DNA of 64,000 nt. Origin: JANSYL01 sp965229695. GTDB lineage: Bacteria; Pseudomonadota; Alphaproteobacteria; Rhodobacterales; Rhodobacteraceae. The number at the start of each line of letters is the position of its first letter. The stretch's first letter is position 1. The stretch spans positions 248,001-312,000 of the forward strand of contig OZ245921.1 of the NCBI GenBank assembly GCA_965229695.1, written 5' to 3'. Below the pieces are notes generated by a model that was not told where the DNA came from, did no database searches, and saw only the letters and a program-made list of their open reading frames with translations. Made by a program: the position numbers and the translations under genes. Of the stretch, positions 36,518-46,973 are shown piece by piece.

Positions 36518-37620
36518 CCCACCATCCGCTCCGCGTTCTGTTCCTGACACGCTACCCGGTGAAGGGAGCCTCCAGCCGCTACCGGGTGTTCCAGTACCTG
36601 CCGCATCTGAAAAAACTGGGGGTTGAGGCTGAAGTCCAAAGCTTCATGGACACGCCGATGTACCACCTCTCGCTGGGACCGGGGCGGACGGGGGCCAAGG
36701 TTCTGTCGACGCTGAGGGCCACGGTGCGGCGGCTTTGGGCGTTGCGCCGGTGGCGGCGCTATGACGTTCTTTACCTGCAACGTGAACTGCTGCCTTTTGG
36801 CGGGCCGGTGATCGAAAGCTGGCTTAAACGCCAGGGCGCCGTGTTGTTCTTTGACTATGACGATGCGCTCTTCATCAAGAAGCCCTCGCGCTACAATCGA
36901 ATCGCGACCGCGCTGCGCTCCTCGAACAAGACGCGCGATTTGTTCCGGCTGGTGCATTGCGTGGTCGCAGGGAACAATTGGCTGCGCGATACCGCGCTGG
37001 AGGCCGGGGCGTCGCGGGCGGTGACGCTGGAGGTGGCCGAGGACACCACCCGCATCCCCATGCACGCCCCGCATTCCAATGACGCGCCGGTGACCATCAG
37101 CTGGCTGGGCTCGCCTTCCACCGTCAAATACCTGAAGTTCATTGAGCCTGTGCTGCAATCGTTGGCCGCGAAGTATCCGCAGTTACGGTGGGAGATCATG
37201 GGCGGCAACGATTTCAAGATGGACGGCGTCGACTGGCAGCTCAGCGATTGGTCGCTCGAGGGCGAGTTGGCCGCCCTGGCCCGGTTCGACATTGGGCTGA
37301 TGCCGCTGCCGCCCGAGGATTGGGCGAAGGGCAAATCCGGCGGCAAGGCGCGCACCTACATGGCGGCGGGGGTCGTCCCTGTCGTGGCTGGCATCGGCTA
37401 CAATTGCGAACTGATCCGGCATGGAGAAACCGGTTTTCTTTGCGAGACGCCCGAGGACTGGGAAACCTATCTGAGCCAAACGATCGAAGACGCGGGCCTG
37501 CGCCAGCGCGTCGCCCAGGCAGCCCGGGCCGAAGTGGAAGAGAGGTTTGATCCCGCAATTATTGCCGAGCGCATGGCGCTCCTGCTCGAGGAGGTGGTAG
37601 CGGATGTCAAAACCCGTTGA
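36514..37620 (+). CDS. Glycosyltransferase family 4-like protein
   Basis: 368 residues, ATG overlapping the previous stop. Starts RVLFLTRYPVKGASSRYRVF, a signature of a GT4 subfamily from EPS loci; YDVLYLQRELLPFG and LFFDYDDALF follow. C-terminal KSGGKARTYMAAGVVPVVAG is the donor-loop region. No membrane segment. It overlaps the ATP-grasp gene by 17 bases, which implies translational coupling. Confidence 0.83.
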   Translation: MTHHPLRVLFLTRYPVKGASSRYRVFQYLPHLKKLGVEAEVQSFMDTPMYHLSLGPGRTGAKVLSTLRATVRRLWALRRWRRYDVLYLQRELLPFGGPVIESWLKRQGAVLFFDYDDALFIKKPSRYNRIATALRSSNKTRDLFRLVHCVVAGNNWLRDTALEAGASRAVTLEVAEDTTRIPMHAPHSNDAPVTISWLGSPSTVKYLKFIEPVLQSLAAKYPQLRWEIMGGNDFKMDGVDWQLSDWSLEGELAALARFDIGLMPLPPEDWAKGKSGGKARTYMAAGVVPVVAGIGYNCELIRHGETGFLCETPEDWETYLSQTIEDAGLRQRVAQAARAEVEERFDPAIIAERMALLLEEVVADVKTR

Positions 37621-38800
37621 CGTCATCGTCCTGGGTCTGTCTCCCACAGGGCTCTATGCGGTGCGAGAGGCCGCGCGGGGGGGCTATTCGGTTCTGGGGG
37701 TGGGCGCGCCCGGCGCGCCTGGGCTGTGGTCCCGGTTCCTGGCTGGCCGCGTTGCGGCGGATACCGCCGAAGCCCGCGTGGCGGCCATCCTGGACCATGT
37801 GGGGGCTAGCCCCGCCCAGAAACCCGTGCTGATCGTCACCTCGGATCAGGATCTCGAAGCCGTTCTCGCGCGGGCGGAGGAGCTTTCGAAGCACGTGCAT
37901 ATTCAAGGCGCTTACACGGACGGCCTGACGGCCCAAATCATGGATAAGGACAAGTTCTACAGCCTTTGCGAGACGCATGGCGTGGCCTACCCGACGCTCT
38001 GGTCGGCCACTGTAGCAGAGGCGCACAAGCACCGGGACCATATCTCTTACCCGGCAATGATCAAACCGGCCCGGATCCAAGATGTAAAGCACCTGATGGC
38101 GGGCCAGAAAGGTTGGATCGTCAAAAGCCAGGCGGAATTCGACGCTGTTCTGCCCCGTATTCCCGCAGAGGCCGGGACACTTTTGATGCAGGAAATAGTG
38201 CCAGGACCAGAAAGCAATATCACCCTTTGGTGCGGCTATTTTGACGCCAATGGCGAGGTGCGCCAGCGCTTCACCGCTCGCAAACTGCGCCAGTATCCCG
38301 CCGGGTTCGGTTCGGCCTCGCTGGTGCAGAGCGAGACCTGCCCTGAAACCGCCGAGACCGCCGAAAGGCTCCTTTCGGCGCTCGGCTACAGGGGTATCGC
38401 CGCCGCCGAGTTCAAACGTCATCCCGAAACTGGCGAGTTGAAGATCATAGAAGTGAACCCACGTCCGTCCCTATGGTTTTCGGTGGCGACCAAAGCGGGT
38501 GTACCGCTGATTGAAACCGCCATGGCCGAAGCGCAGAAGAGGCCGCTGCCGCCGGCCGCCACGCAAATGGACGGTGTGTTGTGGCGGTATACCACAAAGG
38601 ATCTTGCCTCACGTCTGTTCTATACTTGGAACCGGGACTTCGTGCTGCCCGCTCCAGACCTGTCGCGTAAGACGCCGGTCGCGGCACGCGCTGATGTCAC
38701 CGGCGCCTGGGACGATCCCGCCCCCGCATTGGGCGAACTGGTCAGCTTTGCAGGCAAGCTGTTCAAACGCTTCGGCGCCAAGCTTAGGGTCCGCTCATGA
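37604..38800 (+). CDS. ATP-grasp carboxylate-amine ligase
   Basis: 398 residues from ATG 37604. N-terminal Rossmann-like domain (VIVLGLSPTGLYAVREAARG), central ATP-grasp fold: YPAMIKPARIQDVKHLM (ATP-lysine), LLMQEIVPGPESNITLW, and the Mg-binding IAAAEFKRHPETGELKIIEVNPRPSLW. Such enzymes join a carboxylate (often a uronate or amino acid) to an amine or alcohol; here it could attach an amino acid to a uronic-acid residue. No substrate is shown by the sequence. Coupled to the GT4 and the deacetylase genes. Confidence 0.83.
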   Translation: MSKPVDVIVLGLSPTGLYAVREAARGGYSVLGVGAPGAPGLWSRFLAGRVAADTAEARVAAILDHVGASPAQKPVLIVTSDQDLEAVLARAEELSKHVHIQGAYTDGLTAQIMDKDKFYSLCETHGVAYPTLWSATVAEAHKHRDHISYPAMIKPARIQDVKHLMAGQKGWIVKSQAEFDAVLPRIPAEAGTLLMQEIVPGPESNITLWCGYFDANGEVRQRFTARKLRQYPAGFGSASLVQSETCPETAETAERLLSALGYRGIAAAEFKRHPETGELKIIEVNPRPSLWFSVATKAGVPLIETAMAEAQKRPLPPAATQMDGVLWRYTTKDLASRLFYTWNRDFVLPAPDLSRKTPVAARADVTGAWDDPAPALGELVSFAGKLFKRFGAKLRVRS

Positions 38801-39765
38801 CCGGGTCATTCGTCATTTCTTTAGATTTCGAACTGATGTGGGGCGTGCGCGATCACCGCTCCGTGCGCGACTATGGCGACGCGGTACTGGGAGGGCGGCA
38901 CGCGATCCCGCTGATACTCGACCGGTTTGAAGCAGCAGAGATCCGGGCGACCTGGGCCACCGTCGGCCTCCTATTCGCGAAGAGCCGGACAGAGATGCTG
39001 GATTTTGCGCCGCATCTACGGCCCGCCTATCACAACCCCGCCCTGTCGCCTTACTCAGATATCGAGAACAAGCTGATCGGCGAGAACGAGGCGGAAGATC
39101 CGCTTCATTTCGGTGCGTCTCTGATCGACCGAATCGCACAGGTGCCCGGGCAAGAAATAGCAACGCACACCTACAGCCACTACTACTGCTTGGAACTCGG
39201 AGCAACACCGGCAGCCTTCGCCGCTGACATGGCGTCCGCCATAGCTATTGCGCAGCACACAGGGTATGGGTTGCACAGCATCGTCTTTCCGCGCAATCAA
39301 AGTGGCAAACAATTCATAGACCAAAGCCGCGAGGCTGGCGTGCCCGTCTATCGTGGCGAAGCCACGGGCTGGCTTTACCGCCCTCGCGCGGGTGCGGGCA
39401 CTACAAATCTGTTTCGCTTGGCGCGTTTTTTGGATGGAGCCCTCCCGATCGGTCCGCGCCAGATCGTGCAGCCCGCCCGACACAGCGGCAGCCATAACGT
39501 GCCCGCGTCGCGTTTTCTTCGGCCCTGGACGAATCACCTCGCCCCGTACCATGCACTTCACATCCACCGGATCAAAACCGAGATGCGCACCGCTGCCCGA
39601 AAGGGCGGCTGCTATCACCTGTGGTGGCATCCACACAATTTTGGGCGTAACATTGGACGCAACATCGCCCAGCTCGACGAGGTGATCAACTGCTTCAAAC
39701 ACTGTCGCGACGAGCTTGGAATGGTCAGCCGCACCATGCACGACATCGCCACGCAGCCCATCTAA
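38797..39765 (+). CDS. Polysaccharide deacetylase (NodB-type)
   Basis: 322 residues, ATGA overlap with the ATP-grasp gene. Metal-dependent deacetylase: ISLDFELMWGVRD near residue 10 holds the catalytic Asp pair, IATHTYSHYYC (~residues 126-136) the HxxxH metal ligands, and WWHPHNFGRN the C-terminal His. No signal peptide, so it may act in the cytoplasm on the lipid-linked unit or on a sugar nucleotide. The substrate would be an N-acetylhexosamine of the polymer. Confidence 0.87.
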   Translation: MTGSFVISLDFELMWGVRDHRSVRDYGDAVLGGRHAIPLILDRFEAAEIRATWATVGLLFAKSRTEMLDFAPHLRPAYHNPALSPYSDIENKLIGENEAEDPLHFGASLIDRIAQVPGQEIATHTYSHYYCLELGATPAAFAADMASAIAIAQHTGYGLHSIVFPRNQSGKQFIDQSREAGVPVYRGEATGWLYRPRAGAGTTNLFRLARFLDGALPIGPRQIVQPARHSGSHNVPASRFLRPWTNHLAPYHALHIHRIKTEMRTAARKGGCYHLWWHPHNFGRNIGRNIAQLDEVINCFKHCRDELGMVSRTMHDIATQPI

Positions 39766-39780
39766 CCCAGTTTCCGCCCC

Positions 39781-40815
39781 ATGTTTGTCTATCTCGGCAT
39801 ATTTTCTACATTAGCTGTTTCTTCGATCGGCAACTACCGATCCCGACACGCACTGTTTTTTGTTTTTTCGGGCCTTTTTTTGGTTTGGTTTATGGGGTTC
39901 CGCCACGAAACAGGCTGCGATTACTTAGGATATTATCACCGCTGGGTACATTTCTTTCCGCCCACCAGCTTGGCCCAATTATTCCAAGGTGAGGAGGCAG
40001 GTTTTGCATTTCTCATGGGGTCCATAAAGGCGTCCGGCTTAGATTACACGTGGCTTAACGTTGCTGTGTCGGTCATTTTGGTTTGTTGCTATATTCGCTT
40101 TGCAAGTGCTCACCGCTTCGCTCCCCTTATCCTCACCTTACTTTTTCCGATAATCATCATTCAACTTGGTATGTCGGGGATCCGACAAGCTTTGGCTGGT
40201 GGGTTTTTGATGCTCGCCTTTAATGCATTTGCCAAAAGACAGAAACTATGGACAGCAATCTGGATTTTGATTGGCATGCAGTTTCATGCGAGTGTGATTA
40301 TGTTTCTACCAATGGCGTTAATTGCAGGTCGAGAGGTAAATTCGATCCGCCTGGTAGCGGCTCTGGTCGTTTTGGGACCGGTTGCGGCAATGCTTCTGGC
40401 AGATCGTTTTGACACCTATGAAAGTCGTTACATTGAAGGAAACGTAACGTCCGGCGGAGCAATAATAAGATATGCGCTGATTTTTCTTCCCGTTCCACTC
40501 TTTCTGCACTATCGTCGCAGGCTACGAAGGATTTTTCCCGAAGTTTATCCGTTGCTTAAATTTGGTGTGCTGCTGATAGTATCTCTGGCGCCACTTGTCG
40601 TTTTGTCTTCGATCGCTCTGCATCGGCTTAATTACTATGTAATGCCTTTATCTATACTGTTGTGCGTCTATGTGGGCGCGATAATTTCCCGCAAACCCTC
40701 ACAAGGTCACTTGCTGGCGGTTTTGGCCTATGGCAGCTACTCATTGTTTTGGTTTATGTCGTCGCGACACGCTCAAGGCTGTTATGTGCCATACGAGAAT
40801 ACTTGGTTCCTTTAG
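39781..40815 (+). CDS. EpsG/Wzy-type polysaccharide polymerase
   Basis: 344 residues, membrane protein with about nine hydrophobic segments and GFRHETGCDYLGYYHRW, an EpsG-family signature near residue 40. It would polymerise repeat units in the periplasm. The base composition is clearly richer in A+T than neighbours (runs such as ttttttgttttttcggg), typical of Wzy-type genes, which are often acquired. It ends 20 bp from the oppositely oriented tail module. Confidence 0.8.
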   Translation: MFVYLGIFSTLAVSSIGNYRSRHALFFVFSGLFLVWFMGFRHETGCDYLGYYHRWVHFFPPTSLAQLFQGEEAGFAFLMGSIKASGLDYTWLNVAVSVILVCCYIRFASAHRFAPLILTLLFPIIIIQLGMSGIRQALAGGFLMLAFNAFAKRQKLWTAIWILIGMQFHASVIMFLPMALIAGREVNSIRLVAALVVLGPVAAMLLADRFDTYESRYIEGNVTSGGAIIRYALIFLPVPLFLHYRRRLRRIFPEVYPLLKFGVLLIVSLAPLVVLSSIALHRLNYYVMPLSILLCVYVGAIISRKPSQGHLLAVLAYGSYSLFWFMSSRHAQGCYVPYENTWFL

Positions 40816-40834
40816 GCCGGGCCTTTTAGAAGGC

Positions 40835-41931
40835 TCAACCAAGCTTCGCCCCCCAGAATGACGTGTGAGCGGCTGCGAAGTAGCCGTCGGCGACCCGGAA
40901 ACACCCCTGCAGCTCGACGGTATCGCCCGCTGTCAGCGGCACCATAGTCTGCAGCCAGAGGGCTGTCGCCTCGGAGACATGCGCGCCGCTGATCTCGCCC
41001 CGCGAGCCACGGATCTCGGTCGCGCCGTTCAGGACGAGCCGCCCGCGCATTCGCGCCGAGGTGCTGGAATTGACCTTGTAGAGCAGCGTTGCGCCGAAGA
41101 GATAGGTGCCGTCCACCGGCGCTGTGAACAGGTTGGTCCCCGCATCAAATACGCCTTGGTCATATCAAATACGCCTTGGTCATAGTAGTCTGTGTTGTTC
41201 AGACCGATTTTCGTCCAAGTTCCGACGCCAACGTAATTGTCGTAGTTCGTGTACGCCTTGAAGCGAGGCAGCTGCGGCTGGTCGACGATGCCGGTGGCGT
41301 TGTCGACGCTGAGCCCATCTAAGAAGGTGCTGCCGTCGGCCGAAACCGCCAGGCGAAATCGATCAGAACCGAAGAGCCCGACCAACGCCTTGGTCACGAA
41401 GCCGGTCTGCAACGTCAGCCCGAGATCGTCGCCCGCCGCCTCTTTGTTCATCGTGTAGAACAGAACGCCCGTGCCGCCCTCGGCGACGCTTTTCGCGGTC
41501 CAGAGCGCGGCATTGAGCTTGGCCGAGAACGGGTTCGACGCATCCGCCTTCGTCCCCAGCCCAAGCAGCGCCATGTTTTGTAGCGCCGCCGGAGTTGTCC
41601 CGACCCAACCGGACCCGTCGTAGACCAGCAGCAGTCCCTCGTCTTCAACCCACGCCCGCCAGCCGGTCTGCGGCGGCAGGCGCAACCACGCCCCGTCCGT
41701 CCAGAGCGCAACGTTCAGTTCCCAGCCCGCCCAGTCGCCTGTCGCGCCCGAGCCGACGATATAACGGTCGCCGTCGGCGGGACTGCCAGGCGGCGCTGTC
41801 AGGTTCCGGTCGAGTACGGAGAGCTGCACGAGTCGGTCGAGGACCCGCAGCGCCTCGTTGTGGGTGACATGCTTCTGCGCCTGTGCCGCCAGGATGTAGG
41901 GCAGCAGGAGATGGGTCGTGGCGGCGGACAT
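40835..41931 (-). pseudogene. DUF2793 tail-type protein disrupted by a 20-bp duplication
   Basis: The N-terminal part (from ATG 41931, LLLPYILAAQAQKHVTHNEA) is a DUF2793 protein, common at the end of GTA/prophage tail modules. A 20-bp tandem duplication at 41144-41183 shifts the frame after DYYDQGVFD and yields junk to 41029. Removing one copy restores the protein: GVFDAGTNLFTAPVDGTYLF runs into a continuous C-terminus ending at 40835 (359 codons). Function: tail fibre or baseplate-associated, uncertain. Confidence 0.85.
41144..41183. repeat. Exact 20-bp tandem duplication
   Basis: Bases 41144-41163 and 41164-41183 are identical. The length is not a multiple of three, so it alone causes the frameshift in the DUF2793 gene. 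Confidence 0.97.
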
Positions 41932-41941
41932 GGGATGGCCT

Positions 41942-44900
41942 TCAGAATGTGAGCGTGACGGTCTTGGGCGCGCCCCGCCCCACGAGGGCGGAGAGCTGGA
42001 AGATGCAGATGTCGAGCGTGTCGCCGGGGGTGAAAGGCGCGCCCCAGTCAGCGGTCTGCTGGGCGGCGGTGTAGACGGCGCTGGTGGTGGCGGTGCTCAG
42101 CAGCCGCTTTACCGTTGCACCGTCGAGGATCTCGACCTCGTACGCTTCCAGTTCCTCGGCCAGCGGCACGTCAAGCCCGCCCCGGCTGTCGGCAGACAGC
42201 GCGCGGGACCGGCGCGTCCAGCGGATGGTCAGATCGCCAGGCCCGCGCGGTGTGCGCCATGGTTGCTCGATATGCGCGACCGAGAACGGGCGCAGCCCGA
42301 CGCCCTCAGGCGTGACTGCCTGCGCGACATAGATCTCGTCGCTGGCCGGCCGGCTCACGGGGCCGATGCACCAGTTCCACGGGATGCCGAGATCGGCCTC
42401 GGCGATGGGCAGCGAGGCGAGACTGTCGTCGAGCACGACGACCCTAGCACCCGCGGGCGCCGGATCGCCCATAGCACCTTCCTTGCCGCGCTGGCCACGG
42501 AGGAGCCGGGTCAGGCGATACCGGCCCGGTGCGATGAGTTCGGCCGCGCCAGCCTGCACGATCTCCCAAGAACCAGGCGCGCTTTCGATGGCAAGCGCAT
42601 TGGCACCGCCAAACAAGGCCAGATCGGTGACACTTTCCATGGTGCCTGTGAACACTTCGATGTCGAAGACATTCCCAAGATCGAACCGAGATGTTGGGCC
42701 TGCATGGAGATCTGAAAGCAGCGTACTGATCGATTCAGCTGCCCCGACGCTTGAAAAGAGATCAAAGCCATCACTAGAGGGGCTGCGAAACACCGCAATC
42801 TCGCCGGGCCATGGCACGGCGTGGGCCGCTAAAAACGGCCGAAGCGCGGGCACGTCCTCACTGAGTTGCGGCAGATCCAGAAAGACTACCTCCGGTGCTC
42901 CGACGCTCACCGCCTGGGTGACGGAGGCGGACCACTCCGCTGGTAAGGTCTCATCCAACCCATCGAGATCTTGCCGAGTGCCTTCCACTCCACGCGCCAG
43001 AGCATCCGCAATTGCCGTCACCCGAAACCCGAGCTGACGCCCATCGTGGTCCAGCGCGACCACGTCTGCGGGATCCAGGGCCAGTCGCGACGGTGGCAGT
43101 TGAAACCGCGCGGTCTCGCGCCCCGTCCAGGACCCCCGCAAGGCGCGTTCGCAGCGGTATTCGGCTTGTTGAGGAGGCACGGCAATCGGGAAACTCGCAG
43201 AGGAAAGCCGCGTGCTGTCGACGGTGATCCGGCGCGCTTCCACCTGCACGGCGTCGTAGTCGCCATCGGCGCGCGTGACCTGCCATTTCAAGGCCCGCGG
43301 CAGTTCGGTTTCTTGCGCGCGGGTGAGCTCCACCAAGTCGCCCTGGCGCGGAGCGACAAGATCGTCATGTGTCAGGGCGGCAATGGGCGCGCGATCTCGC
43401 ATGACAAAGCGGATCAGACCTTCGGTCTCCACCGCGTCAAAGCGGAAATGCCGCGCCAAGGTGGCAATCGAGGCACGCGGGGATTCCAGCGCCGTGATGA
43501 CATAGCCCTCCACCGATCCCACAAGGCCGGACGCGTCCACACGGCTGGCAGGAAGACCCGCACGCAGACAAAACTCGGTGACCAAAGCTGCAAGCGAACC
43601 CGCACCAAGCCGACCAGTGAGCCAATGTCCTCGCGCCCAGTTCGGGCCATCGGTCCAGACATCACTGAGTTCCGGAAAATGCGGATAGGGCCGCGCGTCC
43701 CAGGTCCAGGCCGCGAAATTGGGCAGGTCGATCATCGGCCCACCATAGGATGCGGAGACGGGGTTGTTGGCGGTCTCGCCCCAGAAGGTCAGCGTCGCTT
43801 CAAGATAGGCCCGCTGGATGGCAGCGTCCCGCCAGCCGCGTGAGAAATACGGGACAGCGCTTTCCGAAGACTTCGGATCAAAGAAGACGTTGGGCTGGTT
43901 GGTACCCCGTTCGATCGCCGGGCAGCCATATTCCGTGAAAACGATAGGCTTGGAGTGCGGCTGCCACGCCTTTGCGGTGGCGCTTTCTTGCCCGGCAAGA
44001 CGGTCGAAATGCAGGTTGGACCACCAGTTCGCCAGATCCTTGTAGCGATAGACCCAGGGCTTGCCCAAGCCATCCTCGATGGGCGTGCGCGCCTGATTGG
44101 CGCGATCCTCGACCGAGGCGTGGAACCAATCAAAGCCTTCACCACCCGCGATATTGGCCTGCAAATAGGAATGGTCGTAGATCGAATCCCGTCCGTTCAG
44201 GACATCGAGGTGATTGCCACCGTCCCGCCAGTCCGAGAGCGGCATGTAATTGTCGATGCCGATGAAATCGATCTCCGGGTCCGCCCACAGAGGATCGAGG
44301 TGATAGTAGACGGCCGTCACAGGTTCGCCGGACTGCAGCGGCAGAACCGGCGCGCTGTAAAACACCTGCTTTTCGTAGGAGCCGGAATCATAGGGTTCTT
44401 CGAGCTGCAGGACGATGCGCAGCCCGACAACATCGGAATCGTCTCGCACATAGCAGAGGCTTCGGGGATAATCCGCCGGCGCGGAGGCCGTTTCATTGCG
44501 GGTCGCCAGAACGCTGGGAAAGGCTTTTGTGGCCAGACCGTCGGGCGTGATATTGTCGATGGCCGCCTGGGTCAGCTTGTAGAAATAGATGATGTCGTTG
44601 CAGGTGGCGTAGCTGCTGCCCTGCTGGATGGTCATGACGTCCCCGTAGGTGAGTTCCGTGCCCAAAGGCACGTCGCCAATCCACAGATCCATGATCGCAT
44701 AGTATGTCGCGCGAGAATCCCGGCCCACCTGCGTGATGCTGCTGCCCAGAGAGACATCGGTCAGATCAATCTCTCGGGTCGAATAGACATGCAGCCGCCA
44801 GCCCGTGAAATCCGGCACCAGGCGCGCGGCGAAGATGTTGGTCACCCCGGCCTGGATCGGTTGGCTCAGCCTGATGCCCGCGAAACTCGCGTCCCCCGGC

Positions 44901-46496
44901 CCACCAGCTTCGAGAACATGATGGCCAAAATACTCCGACCAATCGGCAGCGTAGCTGATCTGGGCGGAGGGCCCGAGGATGCCGCGTGCATCGCTGGCGA
45001 GCGTTCGAAATGCACTGACGGCCGGGAACCCATCGGTCTCGTCCCGGATTGTGGCGAGGCCCCGCAGTTCGGTCCCAATGAGAAAGCTGTCCACACCGCC
45101 TGAGGCAGCGCAAAGGTGGGCATAATGCAGGATCATCCGGCGCAGCCCCCAATCGTCGGGTGTGCCGGTCCCGGACACGGTCTCGCCCGAAATGGAAAAA
45201 TCACCCGTTGAAGCCGCACCAAAGACGGCAGCCACTTGGGCCGTTGCCGCCACGGTCTGATCCGCGCTGTCCGCAAAACCTGCTCCGGGGGCACAGGTGA
45301 TGCGGCCGCGCCAGGGGAACACGGGCTGCCCGAGGCTGGCCCCGCTATCGGAATAGGGATCAGGCAGCGTGTTGCCAGGCGGAACGTCCGTGAGAATGAA
45401 AGGATAGAAGGTGGCACGCCGGCCCCGCGCCTTGATGTCGCGGATGGCTTCAATGACGGAGAAATCAGCCGGCGTGCCGCCATAGACAGGCCGGCCCTGC
45501 GGGCCCTGGCTCACCTCTGCTGCACCACCGCGATCAATGCGGTTGACGCGCCAGGACAGCGGCGTGGTGGATTTGTCGCCCACCTCGACGCAGGGACGGA
45601 TATCACAGGCTCCGACGCGCAGGTCATCGCCAAACCAGGAGGCGACGAGGCTCACGCTTTCGAGGTTTGGTAGGGCCGCCTGCAACTGATCCAAGGCCAC
45701 CGTGAGATCGGTGGCATCGGAGCGCGCATGCACGTTTTCGGAAACCGTGGTGCCGGACCCACCCTTGCGCACGGGCGTGGTCGCGTAGACAAACTCACCG
45801 GTCGACGGGATCAGGGTCACCGCCTTGATCCGCGTCTCGGCGCTGTCCTCATTGCCAAGCGGCCGGAAGACCTCAAAGGACAGTTGCGACAGTCGATTGC
45901 CGAAGTTCGCAAGCGGCAACTCCTCAAACACCACATAGGCCGTGCCGCGATAGGCCGGCGTCTCCGCGGCCCCCCCTCTTGGCCGTTATCAGCGGATCGG
46001 GCTGCTGGATTTCGTCGCCTGGATACCAACGCCAGGTGACGCCGGAGGTGTCGAGCAGCTTCCCGTCGGCCCACACACGTCCGATGCCTGGTATGGGTCC
46101 CTCAAGGAGCGTCACGGCGAGCGAGGCGCAGTAGAAATACTCGGTGGTCTTGACCTTCTTGCCGCCCCCGCCGCCTTTGCCGCCGCCCCCTTGTGTCTTG
46201 GTCTTCTTCCGCTCACGGAAATCCGTGGCCCAGATGATGTTGCCGCCGATGCGCATGCGGCCGTAGAGGCGCGGGATGACGGCGCCTTCCGTTGACGACG
46301 TGATGCGCAGGTTTTCCAGCCGCGCGCCTTCGATCTTCTGCGCAGGCGTCATGGAGGACACAATCCAACTGTCCACAACCGTGCCGATGGTGGAGCCCAC
46401 AAACCCGCCAATGGCTGCTGCACTCACCCCGAGGATCGATCCCCCGATGCTGCCACCGATGGTGGTGCCCACCGCTCCCAGCACAAGCGTAGCCAT
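41942..46496 (-). pseudogene. GTA-type TIM-barrel/tail hub protein, frameshift at a G run
   Basis: Large GTA/phage tail protein of about 1,500 residues in two frames. The first part (ATG 46496) has LVLGAVGTTIGGSIGGSILG and a glycine-rich linker, and ends in the wrong frame after PDPLITAKR. The second (from ~45970) reads FEELPLANFGNRLSQLSFEV and the GTA TIM-barrel domain (IDNYMPLSDWRDGGNHLD, PIVFTEYGCPAIERGTNQPN), then phage-tail-like domains to 41942. The break lies at seven C (G on the minus strand) at 45970-45976; six would restore the frame. In RcGTA the homologue is a hub/megatron-type protein. Confidence 0.85.
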
Positions 46497-46499
46497 GGA

Positions 46500-46973
46500 T
46501 CAGTTCTCTGCCGGGTAGAAGAACGCAAAAGCGATGCGCCGGTGCCAGGCACTTGAGAGCGGTTATTCGATCACACCGAGCCACTCATAGACATGGATGA
46601 AGGATGTCTCGGTGGTCAGAATGCCGACATGTTTGGCAATGGCGCGGGCCTGCATGCGAAAGAGAAGCAGTGCACCGGGCTTTGGATGAGACGGATCCAC
46701 TTCGATCATCTGCTGCCGCGCGGCCTCTGCAAGGATCTCGCGTGGGCCGCGCTCCCCCCAATCCCGCGTATAAGGCGGAACGACAAAGGTCTCGGGGCCA
46801 ACGATCTCGCGCCAGAGCCCCCTTGCAAGCCCAAGGCAATCGCAGCCCACGCCCTTGACGCTGGCCTGGTCATGATAGGGCGTGCCCAGCCAGGATCGGG
46901 CGAGTGAGACTACGCGCTGGCTGTCCGCGATGCCCTGCTGCCCGTCGTTTCCGTTGGAAATGACTTTGGTCAC
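46500..46973 (-). pseudogene. GTA NlpC/P60 peptidase with C-terminal nonsense codon
   Basis: Starts at ATG 46973. NlpC/P60 cysteine peptidase: ARSWLGTPYHDQASVKGVGCDCLGL (catalytic Cys in GCDCLGL) and KHVGILTTET (His). It stops at TAA 46563-46565 after EWLGVIE; in the same frame the next codons encode PLSSAWHRRIAFAFFYPAEN, the normal family end, to the TGA at 46500. One base change (TCA to TAA) would explain it. The catalytic part is complete, so residual activity is possible. Start overlaps the DUF2163 stop. Confidence 0.82.
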
